Of a DNA stretch of 64,000 nucleotides, positions 59,531 through 64,000 are shown in pieces; the stretch's first letter is position 1, and each line of letters opens with the position of its first letter. The stretch covers positions 1-64,000 of the forward strand of contig CACHHD010000001.1 in assembly GCA_902579605.1 (NCBI GenBank), read 5' to 3'. The notes beneath the pieces were generated by a model that ran no database searches, was not told where the DNA came from, and worked only from the letters and a program-made list of their open reading frames with translations. The translations under genes and the position numbers were made by a program. This DNA comes from an uncultured Pelagibacteraceae bacterium. Its GTDB lineage: Bacteria > Pseudomonadota > Alphaproteobacteria > Pelagibacterales > Pelagibacteraceae.

Positions 59531-60640
59531 TTACTCTATAAATTCCTTTGTACCTGAGCCAAGAGATTTAGGTAATTTAATATCTTTACTTAAACTTAAA
59601 TTTAAATTCCATATTCTTTTAAAATAATAATACGGTATCAATAAAATATGTTTAAATCTAAAATTTTTAAAAGTGTTCAACCAAGTAATATATTCACATT
59701 TTAAAGGAAAAAGATGGTGACTAAAAGAACTTGTTGAAATTTTTTTGTACTTATATTTTTTAAATTTATTTTGAAATATATTATTAATTAAATTTATATC
59801 CCTTTCAAAAAAAATATTTAAATCATAAGAAACTTTAAAATTTTTATTTACCCCATTTAGATCTTTACCACTAATTTTATCACCCCACCATTTTAAGTTG
59901 TGGAAAGTCGATCTTTTAAGTGAGCTTGAAAATTTAATTTTATATATTTTGCAAAATTCTCTCATAACTGAGTGAAGGTTTTGATGTAAATTTTCTAACT
60001 GAATTATATAAATTTTTTTTTTAAGCTTAAGTAAATTCTTTATTCCAAAAAATATTAATTCAAGATTGTAATACAGCTCTTTAGGTGTGAAAAAGTATCC
60101 ATTCTTATATTTTATCCAGTTTTTTGTAGCCGAGGAAATGGAGGATAATGGATGTCTAATTGTATGAATAATATCATAATTAACATTTTTAAAGTAGAGA
60201 TCAAAATTTAAAACATAAGGTAAGATGTGAGCATTAACGATAAAAATTTTTTCAGATTTATTTATACTCTTAAAATTGTATGCCTTATGAATTAAATAAA
60301 GATTATCAAATAAATGATTTTTAAATTTTCTTTTCTTTTTTGACAATTTTAAAAAATTTTTAACAAATTTTTTTTTTTCTACTTTATAAAATTTTTTTTT
60401 ATTTGACCCCAACATATAATGTCTCTCAATATCTGATTTTCTTGAGTCAAAAAAATTTGGGTATTGATTAATAAATTCTTTTGCTAAACTTTCTTTAGAT
60501 TTAATGGAGAGAATTTTAATAAGGTTTGCATCGATGTACAGTATGCCTGGCAATTGGAGAACCTCTTCATGACTATCCAACAAGCTTTGAAAAAACTCCA
60601 ATCCTGCTCTTGAACCAGCCATTAAAACGATAACTTTCAT
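59531..60640 (-). CDS. Sulfotransferase-like protein
   Basis: 369 aa. The 5' phosphosulfate-binding type loop is MAGSRAGLEFFQSLLDSH at the N-terminus, and the 3' phosphate-binding motif is IIHTIRHPLSSISSATKNW near residue 170-190; both are features of PAPS-dependent sulfotransferases. A bulky Lys-rich middle separates them. It may sulfate a surface sugar. The loop is a variant of the standard GxxRSGTT, so substrate and activity are not assured. Confidence 0.7.
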   Translation of the reverse strand: MKVIVLMAGSRAGLEFFQSLLDSHEEVLQLPGILYIDANLIKILSIKSKESLAKEFINQYPNFFDSRKSDIERHYMLGSNKKKFYKVEKKKFVKNFLKLSKKKRKFKNHLFDNLYLIHKAYNFKSINKSEKIFIVNAHILPYVLNFDLYFKNVNYDIIHTIRHPLSSISSATKNWIKYKNGYFFTPKELYYNLELIFFGIKNLLKLKKKIYIIQLENLHQNLHSVMREFCKIYKIKFSSSLKRSTFHNLKWWGDKISGKDLNGVNKNFKVSYDLNIFFERDINLINNIFQNKFKKYKYKKISTSSFSHHLFPLKCEYITWLNTFKNFRFKHILLIPYYYFKRIWNLNLSLSKDIKLPKSLGSGTKEFIE

Positions 60641-60659
60641 TAATTTTTAAAGAAAATTT

Positions 60660-61520
60660 TTATCTTTTCCAAATTTGATTATCTTCACGTCTTGAAACTA
60701 AATTAAATTTAAACTTTTTAAGAAATTCACTAACTTTTTGCTCAGTATTTTTTCTTGTCTCAATAAGAAGTGACATTTTTTTTTGTTTTCTTAGAGTTTT
60801 TTTCAAGCCCTTTAATATATTAAACTCATTTCCATCTACATCAATCTTTATTAAATTTGGTAATGGTAAAATATTCTTTTCGATCAAATTATCAATAGAG
60901 ATACCATATGTTTGAAAAGATGATGTTTTCTTCTCTTGAAATTTTTGATTAGACATTCTCTTTTTTGTTACGTTTGAGTCGAAAGTTGCCCCTGCATTTC
61001 CTCCCCTATAATCTAATTGAAAAAATTCACTTATTTTATCCTCGTTATAAAGTGGATTAGAAAAAACTGTTATATTTTTTTCAAGACTATTTAAAGTTAT
61101 GTTTCGTGTTAATAAATCAAGATTTCTAATTGAGGGCTCGAACGCGAAAACTTTACTATTAAACTTTTTTGCATAAAATATTGAATAAACTCCCATATTA
61201 GCCCCGATATCAAACATTACTTTGTTTTTTTTTCCATTTTTAACCATCCAATTTATTGTGTCTGGCTCTTTATAAAAAAAAGTTTTCACTCTATATGATG
61301 AGGTTTTAGAGGGTTTGTAGAATTTTATAAATTTTTTATCGTCGATAAAAATTTTTTTTGAAATTTTATTATCTAATATATTTTGTAAATACTCTTCGAA
61401 AAATGAGTTATGGTTTTTAAAATCTAAACTTAAAAGAATAAAATTATAAATTTTTAATATCTCAAGTAAAGTTATAATTGGAATTGAAGCTATAAATCTT
61501 AAAACTCGAATTAAGTACAT
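60660..61520 (-). CDS. FkbM-family methyltransferase
   Basis: 286 aa. An N-terminal hydrophobic segment (about 5-30) suggests membrane attachment. The methyltransferase core is MFDIGANMGVYSIFYAKK, VFAFEPSIRNLDLL, and the FkbM motif LIKIDVDGNEFNILKGL. Typically O-methylates sugars in surface glycans. Second FkbM-type gene in the window and better conserved than the one at 47.2 kb. Confidence 0.87.
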   Translation of the reverse strand: MYLIRVLRFIASIPIITLLEILKIYNFILLSLDFKNHNSFFEEYLQNILDNKISKKIFIDDKKFIKFYKPSKTSSYRVKTFFYKEPDTINWMVKNGKKNKVMFDIGANMGVYSIFYAKKFNSKVFAFEPSIRNLDLLTRNITLNSLEKNITVFSNPLYNEDKISEFFQLDYRGGNAGATFDSNVTKKRMSNQKFQEKKTSSFQTYGISIDNLIEKNILPLPNLIKIDVDGNEFNILKGLKKTLRKQKKMSLLIETRKNTEQKVSEFLKKFKFNLVSRREDNQIWKR

Positions 61521-61542
61521 AAAATAAAATTAAAATTTGGAA

Positions 61543-62361
61543 TTATATTTTTGATCTTCTATAAAAAAAACGTAGAACAAGTCTACTAGATTTACTTGGC
61601 ATAGATCCTCTATGAACTCCAAATTCATCAAATACAACCATTCCACCTTTATTCATTTCAAGGTCAAATTTAAAAGTATCTTTTCTTTTATCTTCAATAA
61701 ATTCAGAACTATTAAGGAAATTATTCAATATTTCTTCTCCTACAATATCTTTTATAAGTTGTTTATTGTTTTCTTTAGAAATAGTTTGTCTAAGATCTTC
61801 TAATTTCCAGTAAGGCTTGTATTCAATTTTATTTGCCTTGATTAAGTTTGCGAGTGCTTTAACTATATGTTGGCTGTATGGAATGTAACCTAAACATCCA
61901 TTTTCACTTTTTACATCTGACATGTAAAAGAAAAACTTAATTGAAGCCTTGTTTAAGTTTAAATCTTTAGGTTGAACTAATCCTCCGTGTGCCATGTCAC
62001 AATGCCAATCAATTACATTTTTATTTGACTTAGCATTAAAATAACTGTCAATCATATGTAGCTCAGCTTTTTGATCAAAAATATCCTCAGCAATCTCTTT
62101 TAATTTTAGATCTTTAGCAATTTTTTTTAAAATTTGGCCTCTTTTAATTTGACTAAACTGAAGTTTTGCAAATTTTATCAAGTAATTTTTTAAAGAAACT
62201 GGATAAACTCCTTTATAATCTCCCTTAGTAACTCCATTATTTAAAACAGGTGCAACTGCTTCGTTGGCCAAGTCTAAATTTTTATCATTTAAAAAATTCT
62301 TAACAGACGTTACTCCAGCAGTTTTTACCTTAATTGAAATATTGTTTAAATTTTCACTCAT
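61543..62361 (-). CDS. Phytanoyl-CoA dioxygenase (PhyH) family protein
   Basis: 272 aa Fe(II)/2-oxoglutarate oxygenase. Metal triad His120-x-Asp122 in DWHCDMAHGG and His250 in GVHRGS, with Arg260 for 2-oxoglutarate. Its start overlaps the end of the PtmE-like nucleotidyltransferase by 4 bp, so it likely acts in the same sugar pathway, for instance hydroxylating a sugar precursor. Substrate unknown. Confidence 0.8.
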   Translation of the reverse strand: MSENLNNISIKVKTAGVTSVKNFLNDKNLDLANEAVAPVLNNGVTKGDYKGVYPVSLKNYLIKFAKLQFSQIKRGQILKKIAKDLKLKEIAEDIFDQKAELHMIDSYFNAKSNKNVIDWHCDMAHGGLVQPKDLNLNKASIKFFFYMSDVKSENGCLGYIPYSQHIVKALANLIKANKIEYKPYWKLEDLRQTISKENNKQLIKDIVGEEILNNFLNSSEFIEDKRKDTFKFDLEMNKGGMVVFDEFGVHRGSMPSKSSRLVLRFFYRRSKI

Positions 62362-63416
62362 AACTTTTTCTCTTCCTGGCCAGTATCATGCCAATTTTCC
62401 TCATCTATGGGGAAAACCCCTACAGACCCTCTTGCTTTTTGTATTTTTTTTATAAGCGTATCCATTTCAAAAAATTTATTATTAGGGACTAAATTAATAA
62501 TTTCAGGTTTAATCAAATATAAACCTACATTTACAAGATAATTCATGTCTGGTTTTTCAGTAATCCTTTTTAATTGACCATTACTTTTAATCTCACATGA
62601 GCCATAAGGCAAGTTAAAATTTTTTGATGCTGCGGCAAGAGTTATTTTATAATTATTTTTCCTATGATAGTCATAAAATTTCTTTAAATTAATTGATAAA
62701 ATAGTGTCACAGTTTATAACAAAAAAATCAGATTTTACCTTTCCTCTTAACATTCTAATAGCCCCAGCTGTACCAAGTAAATTTTTTTCTTCTAAGAAGT
62801 TTAAATTTTTCACTTTGTTTTCTTTTAAATAAGATTTTATTAGATTTTTTTTATAATTTAAGCTTATAAAGAACTTTGATGTTCCTGCCATTTTAAACAT
62901 ATTTATAATATATTCTAATGCTGTAGTGTTTTGTATCGGTACTAGAGGTTTTGGAAAATAATTGGTGAATTGTTTTAATCTTTTTCCTTTACCTCCTGCC
63001 ATAATTAATAATGGGATTTTTTTTAAGCCTTCTGCATTTTCAAAATATTTATTTAAATTTTTTTTGTAGATTATTTTTTTAACCTTTTTTTTCTTATCAA
63101 TTACCGGAATTATATCAATGTGATCATCGTTAATTCGCTTGAACACTTTTTTTACTTTTAAATTTTTATTCAAATTTTTTGTATCTTTTTCAATATCAGC
63201 TTCTTTTAAAAATATTGGATTATTTTTTACATATTTACTTATACTTGAGTTTATGTTTGCTCCTTTAAGTATTGCTCTTCTTATATCTCCATCGGTTAAA
63301 GTGCCAATTAAAATATTCTCAGAACGAATGATCACAAGGCATTTTTCATGATTACTCTCAAGTTTTTTGAGAGCCTCTTTTAATGTTTTGTTTTTATCTA
63401 ATAAATATTCTTTCAT
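62358..63416 (-). CDS. CBS-domain sugar nucleotidyltransferase (PtmE-like)
   Basis: 352 aa. Two CBS repeats fill residues 1-125 (LIGTLTDGDIRRAIL and IIPVIDKKKKVKKII), then a nucleotidyltransferase domain with LLIMAGGKGKRLKQFT, FPKPLVPIQN, FVINCDTIL and DTGQ near the end. This architecture is typical of PtmE-type enzymes that activate glucosamine 1-phosphate as GDP-sugar for legionaminic acid in Campylobacter. The LegB-like gene upstream supports this. Confidence 0.82.
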   Translation of the reverse strand: MKEYLLDKNKTLKEALKKLESNHEKCLVIIRSENILIGTLTDGDIRRAILKGANINSSISKYVKNNPIFLKEADIEKDTKNLNKNLKVKKVFKRINDDHIDIIPVIDKKKKVKKIIYKKNLNKYFENAEGLKKIPLLIMAGGKGKRLKQFTNYFPKPLVPIQNTTALEYIINMFKMAGTSKFFISLNYKKNLIKSYLKENKVKNLNFLEEKNLLGTAGAIRMLRGKVKSDFFVINCDTILSINLKKFYDYHRKNNYKITLAAASKNFNLPYGSCEIKSNGQLKRITEKPDMNYLVNVGLYLIKPEIINLVPNNKFFEMDTLIKKIQKARGSVGVFPIDEENWHDTGQEEKKL

Positions 63417-64000
63417 TTAAACTCTATAATCGTTTATAAAATTTTCTTCTTTTTGATTATTTCGTATCCATTTAATGGTTTTTTCTAAACCTTCTTCAAA
63501 TTTGATACGTGGTTTCCAATTTGTTTTTCTAGTAATTAATCTATTATCACATTTTAATCTATCAACCTCACTATCATTTGGTCTTACCCTTTTCTTATCA
63601 ATTTTTATCTTTAAATTCGGATTAATTTTTTTAATAATTTTTTTAGCTATATTTTCTATTTTAAATTCATTATTTGACCCAACGTTAATTGGTTCTCCAA
63701 AAATTTTTTTAGATTTAATGATTTCTAAATAAGCTTCACAGATATCTGTTACATAAGTATAGTCTCTAGTAGTTTTGACATTGCCTAAACTTATATTTTT
63801 ATTTTTTAAAGCTTGATTTATTATAGTCGGTATAACTGCTCTATTAGATTGCCTAGGTCCAAATGTATTAAATGGTCTTATAATTTTTACTGGTAGTTTA
63901 AAGGATCTCCAATAACTAATTGCTATTTGGTCAGCAGAAATTTTTGAAGCTGAATAAGGTGATTGACCGATTAGTCTATGATTTTCCTTAATAGGAACTT
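63417..64000 (-). CDS. LegB-like NAD-dependent 4,6-dehydratase, 5' end outside window
   Basis: C-terminal 193 residues visible; the 5' part lies beyond the right edge. Seen: IGQSPYSASKISADQIA with Tyr-x-x-x-Lys, RPFNTFGPRQSNRAVIP, TRDYTYVTDICEAYLEI and VGSNNEF. The PFNTFGPRQS-AVIP pattern matches LegB, the GDP-GlcNAc 4,6-dehydratase of legionaminic acid synthesis, but UDP-sugar dehydratases are similar. The stop overlaps no gene; PtmE-like starts right after it (one base gives adjacent ends). Confidence 0.8.
   Translation of the reverse strand, partial: VPIKENHRLIGQSPYSASKISADQIAISYWRSFKLPVKIIRPFNTFGPRQSNRAVIPTIINQALKNKNISLGNVKTTRDYTYVTDICEAYLEIIKSKKIFGEPINVGSNNEFKIENIAKKIIKKINPNLKIKIDKKRVRPNDSEVDRLKCDNRLITRKTNWKPRIKFEEGLEKTIKWIRNNQKEENFINDYRV

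Overview
The window is a very AT-rich, extremely compact alphaproteobacterial chromosome segment that fits Pelagibacterales (SAR11). Lysine/Ile/Asn-rich proteins, intergenic gaps often under 30 bp, many 1-20 bp gene overlaps, and alphaproteobacterial markers (DUF1476 ATPase zeta subunit, DUF1013/TrcR, three-part PntA1/PntA2/PntB, tiny aa3 oxidase subunit IV) point this way. The strongest clue is a 5S rRNA gene standing alone next to a long block of surface-polysaccharide genes. In SAR11 genomes hypervariable region 2 (HVR2) sits between the 23S and 5S genes. The identification is inferred from gene content and order, not from a 16S sequence.

Region by region: (1) 1-2.2 kb, the tail of a membrane protein, an unknown membrane protein, a PrsW-like intramembrane protease and the ATPase zeta subunit. 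(2) 2.3-16.6 kb, housekeeping: tRNA-Leu, nadA-nadC, ppdK, glyS-glyQ, an S49 peptidase, a polyprenyl diphosphate synthase, pdxH, aroC, and the xseB-ispA-dxs isoprenoid operon. (3) 16.6-20.6 kb, a tight + strand run: Sua5/TsaC, an ABC-2 exporter pair, a 2OG-Fe(II) oxygenase-like protein and a GT17-like glycosyltransferase. (4) 20.6-38.3 kb, tRNA-Arg, a RluA/RluD-type synthase and rpoH, then a long minus-strand block. Read in its own direction that block runs coiled-coil/zapA/ygfA/ymdB/yebC/ruvC, tolQRAB-pal-cpoB, tilS, ftsH, folP, glmM, thiD, purA. (5) 38.4-46.0 kb, + strand tkt-pgk-fba-thiE-efp-suhB-rpmE-trcR-rpsU-csp and tRNA-fMet.

(6) 46.0-50.6 kb is a small glycan islet: GT4, FkbM methyltransferase, GNAT-like protein, GT2 and a DUF2334 deacetylase. 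(7) 50.6-54.5 kb holds a transaldolase, the pnt transhydrogenase genes, the tiny oxidase subunit IV, rpmJ and the 5S rRNA, all on the minus strand. (8) 54.5-64 kb is the HVR2-like region: O-antigen ligase, tRNA-Val, an epimerase, the CDP-glucose pathway (RfbF/RfbG) with a methyltransferase, a sulfotransferase-like protein, an FkbM methyltransferase, a PhyH-type oxygenase, a CBS-nucleotidyltransferase (PtmE-like) and the end of a LegB-like dehydratase. The last two suggest a legionaminic acid-type pathway continuing beyond the right edge.

Most notable points: rpsU (S21) appears to start at AUU behind a perfect AGGAGG; the ruvC locus holds a phage-type RuvC with no ruvAB beside it; the tkt-pgk-fba cluster lacks gap; the initiator tRNA has an AU/GC/GC anticodon stem; and a PrsW-like protease overlaps an unknown membrane protein gene. 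No CRISPR arrays, insertion sequences or prophage were seen. No stretch longer than 300 bp is without a gene.
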